From Deltaproteobacteria bacterium RIFOXYD12_FULL_56_24 (GTDB taxonomy: Bacteria > Desulfobacterota > Desulfobulbia > Desulfobulbales > Desulfurivibrionaceae), in NCBI GenBank assembly GCA_001799285.1, contig MGTD01000047.1:1-64000 (forward strand): 64,000 bases of DNA. The letters run 5' to 3'. Of the stretch, positions 8,708 through 19,231 are shown piece after piece. Under the pieces are notes generated by a model. It saw nothing but the letters and a program-made list of their open reading frames with translations, had not been told where the DNA came from and ran no database searches. A program made the translations under genes and the position numbers. Numbering within the stretch: position 1 is the first letter of the stretch; each line of letters begins with the position of its first letter.

Positions 8708-11700
8708 GTCGTAATCCCTTCTGAGGTCAGGTCAATTCGGTCGGAGATTTTCTGGGCGGATGAATTGGCGGATTTCTGCGAGTCGTAATCCCTTCTGGAG
8801 TCAGGTCAGTCCGGTCACTGAAGAAATTTGTTTGGAGGCCGCCAAACAAGAGTCGTAATCCCTTCTGAGGTCAGGTCAATTCGGTCACCCTCCTGGTGCC
8901 CACCGGCTTGCCAGTCTCGAAATACGTCGTAATCCCTTCTGAGGTCAGGTCAATTCGGTCGCCGTGCCCGGTTAGGGAATAGCCCAGAAGAGTTTCGTCG
9001 TAATCCCTTCTGAGGTCAGGTCAATTCGGTCCGGGTCGGAATCAGGCGAGAGAATTGCGGCCACAAAAGTCGTAATCCCTTCTGAGGTCAGGTCAATTCG
9101 GTCACCGTGAACGCCAGGGATCTGCATGAGGCGCTGGAGGTCGTAATCCCTTCTGAGGTCAGGTCAATTCGGTCACCAGCAATTACCGAGAAAAAGAAAA
9201 CTGTCACCGACGTCGTAATCCCTTCTGAGGTCAGGTCAATTCGGTCCCCATGCCTGCGTGTACTGTTTCGCCCCATCCGCCACCTTGTCGTAATCCCTTC
9301 TGAGGTCAGGTCAATTCGGTCCAAACCCTGTAAGGAGGGAATGACCATGACGAAAAATGTCGTAATCCCTTCTGAGGTCAGGTCAATTCGGTCAGGAGGT
9401 CAAGCGGCTGCTCGGCAAGATGACCGGCCAGCAGTCGTAATCCCTTCTGAGGTCAGGTCAATTCGGTCGGGCATATCGCCCGAGCAATGCAGGGCAACTG
9501 TGTTGCGGTCGTAATCCCTTCTGAGGTCAGGTCAATTCGGTCACAATACGGAGAGATCATCAAACCCCAGCAGTTTCGTCGTAATCCCTTCTGAGGTCAG
9601 GTCAATTCGGTCGTTGTGGCTGTTTCGCTCCGTTGATAAGGTCGCGTCGTAATCCCTTCTGAGGTCAGGTCAATTCGGTCAAGCCGAAGAAGTCTGAAGA
9701 AGAAGCATGGCAGTGCTGTCGTAATCCCTTCTGAGGTCAGGTCAATTCGGTCTTGTCGGAGACGCGGACATCCGGGAAGCCCGGACGGTCGTAATCCCTT
9801 CTGAGGTCAGGTCAATTCGGTCTGCGGGAAGTTCTCGGGCCCGGGGAGCTGCTGCGGTGTCGTAATCCCTTCTGAGGTCAGGTCAATTCGGTCGTGGGGC
9901 GAACCTGCAAAGCCGGAGGACGCCCGTGTCGTAATCCCTTCTGAGGTCAGGTCAATTCGGTCACTGAGGTGCCGTTGGCATTGCCAGCGGCACTCCGTGG
10001 GTCGTAATCCCTTCTGAGGTCAGGTCAATTCGGTCGACGCCGGGTTCACGGAAATGGAGGGTGGTCCGATTAGGTCGTAATCCCTTCTGAGGTCAGGTCA
10101 ATTCGGTCGCTGGTACGCCAAGAGTGTCTGGCGTACCGGTATGGCGGTCGTAATCCCTTCTGAGGTCAGGTCAATTCGGTCGTTGGCCCAGATATACCCT
10201 GACTATTTGTTCGCCGTCGTAATCCCTTCTGAGGTCAGGTCAATTCGGTCAATGGTCCGCAGGAAGGGCATAGGCCAGAAATGGCTTGTCGTAATCCCTT
10301 CTGAGGTCAGGTCAATTCGGTCACCCCGGCCTTGTGGCCTATCTCCAGGAGATAGGCCGTCGTAATCCCTTCTGAGGTCAGGTCAATTCGGTCTGCTGCG
10401 GTGCGGCTGTTACCCCGGTGTATGATGTTGTCGTAATCCCTTCTGAGGTCAGGTCAATTCGGTCTGGCGGCACTCTCCCGAATCGCGGAGAGTGAAGGGG
10501 GTCGTAATCCCTTCTGAGGTCAGGTCAATTCGGTCCGTGCGGTAAGTTCTCTGGTCCGGGGGACTGCTGTGGAGGTCGTAATCCCTTCTGAGGTCAGGTC
10601 AATTCGGTCGCCTTGCCGATCGTTTTAAAAACGTCCGGCAAGGGTGACGTCGTAATCCCTTCTGAGGTCAGGTCAATTCGGTCCCCTTCGATGATGACGA
10701 ATGTGTGATCATCGGCTTTGAAGTCGTAATCCCTTCTGAGGTCAGGTCAATTCGGTCTGATAAACAGATTGCCATCGCACTGGCAACCGAAGCTACACCG
10801 TCGTAATCCCTTCTGAGGTCAGGTCAATTCGGTCCTACAGCAATGTTGAGGAAATGCGGGAACAGCAAGCGGTCGTAATCCCTTCTGAGGTCAGGTCAAT
10901 TCGGTCAATTATTACCCGCACCATATCAGTGACTTCAATAACGCTGTCGTAATCCCTTCTGAGGTCAGGTCAATTCGGTCTAACCACGGAGAACGGAAAT
11001 GGAAAAGAACTACAGTCGTAATCCCTTCTGAGGTCAGGTCAATTCGGTCAAAGTGAACCCCAGAGCCTCAAGGGCGGCTATATCCTCCCGTCGTAATCCC
11101 TTCTGAGGTCAGGTCAATTCGGTCGGCCAAATTTCAAGAAATAATCGAGGCCAGCGGCGGCACGTCGTAATCCCTTCTGAGGTCAGGTCAATTCGGTCGT
11201 TGAAACAACAGGTAAAACAACTGATTGAGAAGCGTCGTAATCCCTTCTGAGGTCAGGTCAATTCGGTCTCTTTATTGCTATTGCCAATGCAAAAGAGCCA
11301 ATCGACTCGTCGTAATCCCTTCTGAGGTCAGGTCAATTCGGTCCACAAGAAAAAGGAACGGTCTATTTCACCGCCGGGAGTCGTAATCCCTTCTGAGGTC
11401 AGGTCAATTCGGTCGCCATACCCTAGGGTAATATGATTAGGCCGGGATACAGTCGTAATCCCTTCTGAGGTCAGGTCAATTCGGTCAATTGCCTATGATC
11501 CAATCAAGGATTGTTATCTGTGTGTCGTAATCCCTTCTGAGGTCAGGTCAATTCGGTCATTATTGAAACGAATCAGATATGAAGAAAACGGTGGCGTCGT
11601 AATCCCTTCTGAGGTCAGGTCAATTCGGTCTCATATGGTACGCTATGAAATAATCCGCTGACCTGGCTGTCGTAATCCCTTCTGAGGTCAGGTCAATTCG

Positions 11701-14700
11701 GTCTCCTATTGAGACCGTCGATATGCTGATCATCTCAGTGTCGTAATCCCTTCTGAGGTCAGGTCAATTCGGTCAAGTTAGCCAAGATTTACAATAAATA
11801 ACTCCCAAAATGCGTCGTAATCCCTTCTGAGGTCAGGTCAATTCGGTCAGAATGTCTTTGCTGGCACCGATGGAGAGAAAGGAATCAACGTCGTAATCCC
11901 TTCTGAGGTCAGGTCAATTCGGTCACGCTACATTGTGGGATAAAGCTCTAGGTTACAGAGATGGTCGTAATCCCTTCTGAGGTCAGGTCAATTCGGTCGA
12001 ATTATCGATTGCTAAATGGATAAATGCTAAGGCGTCGTAATCCCTTCTGAGGTCAGGTCAATTCGGTCCTTTCCGCCCCCCGCATCATTACCCAAGACTG
12101 CCTCGCGTCGTAATCCCTTCTGAGGTCAGGTCAATTCGGTCCCTGGCTGTACGTGTAATCATCGATGAAGATGGTACGTCGTAATCCCTTCTGAGGTCAG
12201 GTCAATTCGGTCCGCAATGGAGGAAGTCGCCGTTCGACTCCGCAACGGGGTCGTAATCCCTTCTGAGGTCAGGTCAATTCGGTCTGTATAAATAGAAAAT
12301 CATTTGTATAAGGAATCATCGTCGTAATCCCTTCTGAGGTCAGGTCAATTCGGTCATGCAAGAACGCGCTCTTGCAATGAATCAAAAGTTTGGTCGTAAT
12401 CCCTTCTGAGGTCAGGTCAATTCGGTCTTTAAATCTGATTCTTGAAACGGTCCCGGACGGTATCAGTCGTAATCCCTTCTGAGGTCAGGTCAATTCGGTC
12501 ATCAGAAAATCGGGAAAGACGGTAAAAAGTACCGGATGTCGTAATCCCTTCTGAGGTCAGGTCAATTCGGTCTGTTTTGCATGGGTGGAGCAAAGAGTGT
12601 TGACAAAGTCGTAATCCCTTCTGAGGTCAGGTCAATTCGGTCGCCTCGGTTTCGGCTACAGTCCAGTGGTCGGGCGGCTCGGCGTCGTAATCCCTTCTGA
12701 GGTCAGGTCAATTCGGTCGTGTTCTATCTACTCTCAAAATAGCACCACGGGTAAGTCGTAATCCCTTCTGAGGTCAGGTCAATTCGGTCGCCAGAACGAT
12801 AACCGTATAGGCATTTTGTTGATTGCTGTCGTAATCCCTTCTGAGGTCAGGTCAATTCGGTCTACTGACCAGCATTTGTGATATCTCGACGATCTAAGGG
12901 AGTCGTAATCCCTTCTGAGGTCAGGTCAATTCGGTCCGCCCGGGTAAATTCCTCCGCAGGTATGCGCCGGAGGTCGTAATCCCTTCTGAGGTCAGGTCAA
13001 TTCGGTCGAAAAGAAATCATTGCGATAATGAACCGCAAATACAATTGTCGTAATCCCTTCTGAGGTCAGGTCAATTCGGTCGACGGAAATGGCAGAGGGA
13101 AGAAGAAAGAAGAGAAAGTCGTAATCCCTTCTGAGGTCAGGTCAATTCGGTCGACCGGGTGCGGAATAATAACTATCATCCTCCGGAAGGGAGTCGTAAT
13201 CCCTTCTGAGGTCAGGTCAATTCGGTCATTTGTGACGGGGGCAACCTTAGCGGATCAACGATATCGTCGTAATCCCTTCTGAGGTCAGGTCAATTCGGTC
13301 TACCTCACCCACCTGGCGGTTAAGCGCGCGGTGGCGGCGGGTCGTAATCCCTTCTGAGGTCAGGTCAATTCGGTCAGCGTCAGCCGCGCCGGGCATTGAC
13401 GAGAGTTTGGAAGTCGTAATCCCTTCTGAGGTCAGGTCAATTCGGTCCATTGACGAGAGTTTGGAAAACGGTGCTGTCCGGCGTCGTCGTAATCCCTTCT
13501 GAGGTCAGGTCAATTCGGTCTGCGGGTAACAGTGGGTCTAATGGCGGAGTGACCAGTTGTCGTAATCCCTTCTGAGGTCAGGTCAATTCGGTCGACGGCC
13601 ACGATCAGCCGCTGTCTGGGGTGTTGTCGAGGTCGTAATCCCTTCTGAGGTCAGGTCAATTCGGTCCTGCTGGAGGCCGAGAGTATTGGCAAGGCGTTGC
13701 GGGGAGTCGTAATCCCTTCTGAGGTCAGGTCAATTCGGTCAAAAACGCCAAAACTCAGGTTGACATGGATCGTATTTGGGTCGTAATCCCTTCTGAGGTC
13801 AGGTCAATTCGGTCATGTCTCGGAGACGACGGGCAGGGGAACGAACTGTGGTGTCGTAATCCCTTCTGAGGTCAGGTCAATTCGGTCCGTGGGTGTTCGC
13901 ACGGTCGAAAAATGGCGGCAAGTCGTAATCCCTTCTGAGGTCAGGTCAATTCGGTCTAACTGCGCCAGCTCACGGTTCGATCGACCTGCTTTGGTCGTAA
14001 TCCCTTCTGAGGTCAGGTCAATTCGGTCAGGGTGCTTTCCCCGGACTCAACAGTCGAGGTAATCTTGAGTCGTAATCCCTTCTGAGGTCAGGTCAATTCG
14101 GTCGATATTGGCAACGAATTGACTGAAAAAGCCGTTGCGTCGTAATCCCTTCTGAGGTCAGGTCAATTCGGTCGCTGTTATCTTTGATAATCGAATATCG
14201 TGGATGCCATTGGTCGTAATCCCTTCTGAGGTCAGGTCAATTCGGTCTCGTAGAAAATGCTCCCGTAAAACCTGAGATGACCGGTCGTAATCCCTTCTGA
14301 GGTCAGGTCAATTCGGTCAATATCAACGGGCGCAAAAGAAGTATAAGGCGGAGTCGTAATCCCTTCTGAGGTCAGGTCAATTCGGTCGAAAATGCCCCAG
14401 TAAAACCCGAGATGACCGCATCTGTCGTAATCCCTTCTGAGGTCAGGTCAATTCGGTCCGAAGCAAACTAAGCATAGACTGTGAAACCCACGGCGTCGTA
14501 ATCCCTTCTGAGGTCAGGTCAATTCGGTCGGCAATGTTATGGCAATCACCTATAACGGCCACCGTCGTAATCCCTTCTGAGGTCAGGTCAATTCGGTCAA
14601 CGGGCGCAAAAGGCATACAAGGCAAGTACCCTGTCGTAATCCCTTCTGAGGTCAGGTCAATTCGGTCCCTATAATGGCCACCGGCAATAAGGCATGGTGG

Positions 14701-17700
14701 CGCAGTCGTAATCCCTTCTGAGGTCAGGTCAATTCGGTCTATTTAGGTGGAATTATGAACGCTAAAAATATCGTGTCGTAATCCCTTCTGAGGTCAGGTC
14801 AATTCGGTCATTTCCATGACAAATCAATTGCCCTGCAGGCCAAGCTGGTCGTAATCCCTTCTGAGGTCAGGTCAATTCGGTCTATTTCTTGTGGGCGGCA
14901 GATGCATCCATATTTGCTTCAAGTCGTAATCCCTTCTGAGGTCAGGTCAATTCGGTCCGCAGAGAGGCGGAAAAAATAGCCGGTGATCCTCGTGTCGTAA
15001 TCCCTTCTGAGGTCAGGTCAATTCGGTCCATAAAAAAGAGGCAATAACGCCTCGTGCCAACAACGTCGTAATCCCTTCTGAGGTCAGGTCAATTCGGTCT
15101 ACGGCGGCACCATCAATGCACCCCAGGCGCACCTTGTCGTAATCCCTTCTGAGGTCAGGTCAATTCGGTCGTGCCGGGTTCGTGGTGTGGATGGCCAGCA
15201 ACACCGGATGTCGTAATCCCTTCTGAGGTCAGGTCAATTCGGTCGAGAGTGCCATGACCATCATTTACGAGCCCCGTGGAAAAGGTCGTAATCCCTTCTG
15301 AGGTCAGGTCAATTCGGTCAATAACGCTGCCCACAAACAGTCGGTTTTATCCGGTCGTAATCCCTTCTGAGGTCAGGTCAATTCGGTCTCGTGCCAACAA
15401 CAAGGAGAGTGCCATGACCATCATTGTCGTAATCCCTTCTGAGGTCAGGTCAATTCGGTCAGTACAACAACTCCTATAGCGACGCATACGATACCGTCGT
15501 AATCCCTTCTGAGGTCAGGTCAATTCGGTCGCACGGAAAACACCACCATCACCGTCGGGGATGAGGGTCGTAATCCCTTCTGAGGTCAGGTCAATTCGGT
15601 CTGCGATTGGAGTGGCGATGTTGGCGATGGGTTGGGGCTGTCGTAATCCCTTCTGAGGTCAGGTCAATTCGGTCGGCGGCAAACCTGTACAAAGGCTGCG
15701 CCCATGCCTGTCGTAATCCCTTCTGAGGTCAGGTCAATTCGGTCTGACTGGCACGGGAAAACAAATTACCTCCGGTGTTATACCGTCGTAATCCCTTCTG
15801 AGGTCAGGTCAATTCGGTCAGCTGCAGGAGGAGATCAAGCGGATCCGCGTCCAGCGTCGTAATCCCTTCTGAGGTCAGGTCAATTCGGTCACCGTGAATG
15901 GTCGCCTAAAGAAAAACTTGGCAGGTCGTAATCCCTTCTGAGGTCAGGTCAATTCGGTCCATGGTCACAAGCTGGACATCCAGCTTGCGAGACGCATGTC
16001 GTAATCCCTTCTGAGGTCAGGTCAATTCGGTCAAGGGGCTTGCCGCTAGGCTGGCAAGCGAAGCGGAGTCGTAATCCCTTCTGAGGTCAGGTCAATTCGG
16101 TCTTGCCCATGCTGATGATGCCTTGCGCAACCGTATGAGTAAGTCGTAATCCCTTCTGAGGTCAGGTCAATTCGGTCATGCTTCTCTCTACCCTGAAGGA
16201 CTGGTCGTGCGCAAGTCGTAATCCCTTCTGAGGTCAGGTCAATTCGGTCGGATGCCATGGGCGACATATCGCCCATGTTATGGCAATGTCGTAATCCCTT
16301 CTGAGGTCAGGTCAATTCGGTCCTCTCTACCCTGAAGGACTGGTCGTGCGCAAGTTGTCGTAATCCCTTCTGAGGTCAGGTCAATTCGGTCATGATGCCT
16401 TGCGCAACCGTATGAGTAAGCGCCGGAAAGGTCGTAATCCCTTCTGAGGTCAGGTCAATTCGGTCTTATCGAAGAGGACCTCAAGGCGCTTGACACGGCG
16501 CGGAGTCGTAATCCCTTCTGAGGTCAGGTCAATTCGGTCCAAGGTTGCCTACTCTCAATACCAGAAAGATCAAAAGAAGGTCGTAATCCCTTCTGAGGTC
16601 AGGTCAATTCGGTCACCAGAAAGATCAAAAGAAGTACAAGTCGGCCACCCTTGCGTCGTAATCCCTTCTGAGGTCAGGTCAATTCGGTCGGTCGAGTACA
16701 CGGAAAAGAACGCCGCAACCATTGCGGCGTCGTAATCCCTTCTGAGGTCAGGTCAATTCGGTCCAGGGTAGAGAGTGAGCTGGCCACACCGATGGAGTCG
16801 TCGTAATCCCTTCTGAGGTCAGGTCAATTCGGTCTTGAAACGTACAGGGCTGAATACAAGGCCTGGCAAGCTGAGTCGTAATCCCTTCTGAGGTCAGGTC
16901 AATTCGGTCTACAAGGCGGCGTACGCCGAGTACCAACGGGCACAAAAGGTCGTAATCCCTTCTGAGGTCAGGTCAATTCGGTCAATTTGCTCATTCACGG
17001 TATTCGGTTGCCAGCAACCTTGTCGTAATCCCTTCTGAGGTCAGGTCAATTCGGTCCGGGCAACCGGAGAGCGTTTGGCTGGCTCTGACGAAGTCGTAAT
17101 CCCTTCTGAGGTCAGGTCAATTCGGTCCAAATCAGGCGCGCCTGTTAGAGGCTCAGATACTTGAGTCGTAATCCCTTCTGAGGTCAGGTCAATTCGGTCA
17201 TGAGCCAGCTATTGCATACCGGTTGGCGTGTGATGTCGTAATCCCTTCTGAGGTCAGGTCAATTCGGTCTTACAATTTTCACCCGTCTATCAGCGAGATG
17301 GGCGGAAAGGGTCGTAATCCCTTCTGAGGTCAGGTCAATTCGGTCAGCTACGGAGTATACAAAAGAAATATTTCCAGGTGTCGTAATCCCTTCTGAGGTC
17401 AGGTCAATTCGGTCGAAATGCGCTTGAAACAATACAAGCACCTGCAAATTGGTCGTAATCCCTTCTGAGGTCAGGTCAATTCGGTCTTATATAAGGAGAA
17501 TCAAAATGAAAAATCAAATAAGGTCGTAATCCCTTCTGAGGTCAGGTCAATTCGGTCTATAATCAGGCCAGCAACAAAAGAGGACTTCAAGGAGGTCGTA
17601 ATCCCTTCTGAGGTCAGGTCAATTCGGTCATGAGCCAGCTATTGCATACCGGTTGGCGTGTGATTGTCGTAATCCCTTCTGAGGTCAGGTCAATTCGGTC

Positions 17701-18416
17701 TGCGCTTGAAACAATACAAGCACCTGCAAATTGACGAGTCGTAATCCCTTCTGAGGTCAGGTCAATTCGGTCACGGTAACCGATGGAAATTATCGGATTA
17801 TCGATACGGTCGTAATCCCTTCTGAGGTCAGGTCAATTCGGTCCGTTGAACTTACCACTTGTGATAAGGATTGGGGCGGCACTGTCGTAATCCCTTCTGA
17901 GGTCAGGTCAATTCGGTCTTCGTCTGTGATAATTATGACGAAGCATTGAAACGTCGTAATCCCTTCTGAGGTCAGGTCAATTCGGTCGTATTCACAAATT
18001 ATGGGATTGGGATTAGTGTCGTGGAGTCGTAATCCCTTCTGAGGTCAGGTCAATTCGGTCGTTTTGGGTGATCTTGTAATGTGCCAAAATGGTTTCGTCG
18101 TAATCCCTTCTGAGGTCAGGTCAATTCGGTCACCTTGAAACTTATTATAATGATGGGCCTAAATAGTCGTAATCCCTTCTGAGGTCAGGTCAATTCGGTC
18201 ATCGCTGCCAGAGCATCAACACCACGCCCGAGAGCGTGTCGTAATCCCTTCTGAGGTCAGGTCAATTCGGTCGGAGCCGGACCGGGGCCAAACGGCAATC
18301 CTATCATGTGTCGTAATCCCTTCTGAGGTCAGGTCAATTCGGTCCCCTTTGTGCTGGCAGCGATCAAAGAGTTTGATCGCTGTCGTAATCCCTTCTGAGG
18401 TCAGGTCAATTCGGTC
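8708..18416 (-). CRISPR. Main CRISPR array, 135 repeats / 134 spacers
   Basis: Hand count: 135 repeats of 35 nt, beginning GTCGTAATCCCTTCTGAGG on the plus strand and ending CAATTCGGTC. They are separated by spacers of about 34-42 nt (average 37). The repeats look identical except the second (8782-8816), which has four changes, a usual mark of the old end. The leader and cas genes lie at the right end, so transcription is expected on the minus strand and the crRNA 5' handle would end in ATTACGAC. Short ORFs in the track here (VIPSEVRSIRS or DRIDLTSEGITT) are translated repeats, not genes. Several spacers overlap, repeat or resemble each other; see findings. Confidence 0.99.
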
Positions 18417-18671
18417 CGCGGTTTTCGTTCGCCTTTGTCGCATCAGCGTTCAAACCGGTCAATCCGCAGACCTTCCGGTTATGTGTAATAAAAAATCGGC
18501 AAATCCTGATTTTCATGCTCATCACCATCCTTTTCTTGTTGAAATTACATAGTTTTCAGGTTTTCGCAGACCTTCGGCAACGACTTAGTGAAAAATATAA
18601 ACATTTCAGTCGGTTGTCAAAGAGCATCAAAACCGTCGACAAGGTCTGCGAAACATGGACAAACTGCCCAA
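18417..18671 (-). promoter_or_regulatory. CRISPR leader
   Basis: The 255 bp between the youngest repeat and cas2 is A+T-richer than its surroundings and has no convincing ORF, as expected for a leader with the array promoter. It holds CGCAGACCTTC at 18465-18475 and again at 18565-18575, and its inverse AAGGTCTGCG at 18641-18650. The last two form a 13 bp perfect inverted pair (TTTCGCAGACCTT / AAGGTCTGCGAAA). Promoter position was not determined. Confidence 0.75.
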
Positions 18672-18950
18672 TCACAGTAGCACATACTCATGATCCGGGT
18701 CAATATATTGGCCAAGACCGATAATCTCTATCTTGTGCAGGCAGCGTTCGCACAGGGGGATGTATTTAACTCCGTCTTCCTCAAAATCGATCTCCCCGGC
18801 AATCCTGGCCCGTAGTTCGGCAAAACTCCGTTCGGTAACGTCAAGCTCAAACTTTGATTTCTGCACCCGGTGCCCGTAATCCTTGAGCACCTTCGCCACC
18901 CGGTTGAGCCTGCGGGCATCGGCGATGTCGTAAACCGCGAGAACCCGCAT
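18672..18950 (-). CDS. cas2: Cas2 (second copy, leader-proximal)
   Basis: Adaptation protein that dimerises and bridges two Cas1 dimers during spacer integration. The 92 aa begin MRVLAVYDIADARRLNRV, with the conserved Asp in the first beta strand, followed by a ferredoxin-like pattern and a C-x2-C pair (LCERC) near residue 70. The true start is the ATG at 18950, overlapping the previous cas2 stop as TGATG. The longer ORF in the track (to 19121) is a frame shadow over that gene. Last gene before the leader. Two unlike cas2 genes in tandem is uncommon. Confidence 0.93.
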   Translation of the reverse strand: MRVLAVYDIADARRLNRVAKVLKDYGHRVQKSKFELDVTERSFAELRARIAGEIDFEEDGVKYIPLCERCLHKIEIIGLGQYIDPDHEYVLL

Positions 18951-19225
18951 CAGAGCACCTCCCAATCCAGGCGGCTGAAGGAAACGCCCTGGCCCTGGAT
19001 GATGGCCTTGTCCATGCAGGTTGCGCAGATCCGGTAGATGCGGACTGCGTCCTCCTTGAGATTGAGGTTGTCCCGGCAATAGAATCGTATTTCCCGAATC
19101 TCCCGGCTGTCCAGACGGCACTCGAATACCGAGCGTTGGCTGCGAATACCCAGCTCCTTGAGAAACCCGTGAAATCTCTGCCGCCGTTTGTTGCTGACGA
19201 TGTCGTACACCACCACTGTGTTCAT
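18950..19225 (-). CDS. cas2: Cas2 (first copy, next to cas1)
   Basis: The 91 aa begin MNTVVVYDIVSNKRRQRFHG, the standard Cas2 opening with the conserved Asp, then GIRSQRSVFECRL typical of the second strand, and a C-x2-C pair (ICATC). It lies six bases downstream of the cas1 stop and overlaps the next cas2 by one base, so the three are one translational unit. It differs strongly from the second cas2 (by eye only the VYDI start, a following Arg-rich helix and the Cys pair are shared), so this is not a recent duplication. Confidence 0.94.
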   Translation of the reverse strand: MNTVVVYDIVSNKRRQRFHGFLKELGIRSQRSVFECRLDSREIREIRFYCRDNLNLKEDAVRIYRICATCMDKAIIQGQGVSFSRLDWEVL

Positions 19226-19231
19226 GGCGCT

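Noticed and set aside
16250-16287. Spacer 16250-16287 as a relative of spacer 14530-14563
   Set aside because: They share only ATGTTATGGCAAT in different frames; likely chance.
9088-18443. Many short ORFs in the array (VVIPSEVRSIRS or DRIDLTSEGITT peptides)
   Set aside because: They are translations of the CRISPR repeat on either strand, interrupted by spacers; no ribosome sites and no family.
18672-19121. 149 aa ORF as a fused Cas2
   Set aside because: Only the last 92 residues are Cas2-like; the first 57 are a frame shadow of the neighbouring cas2.
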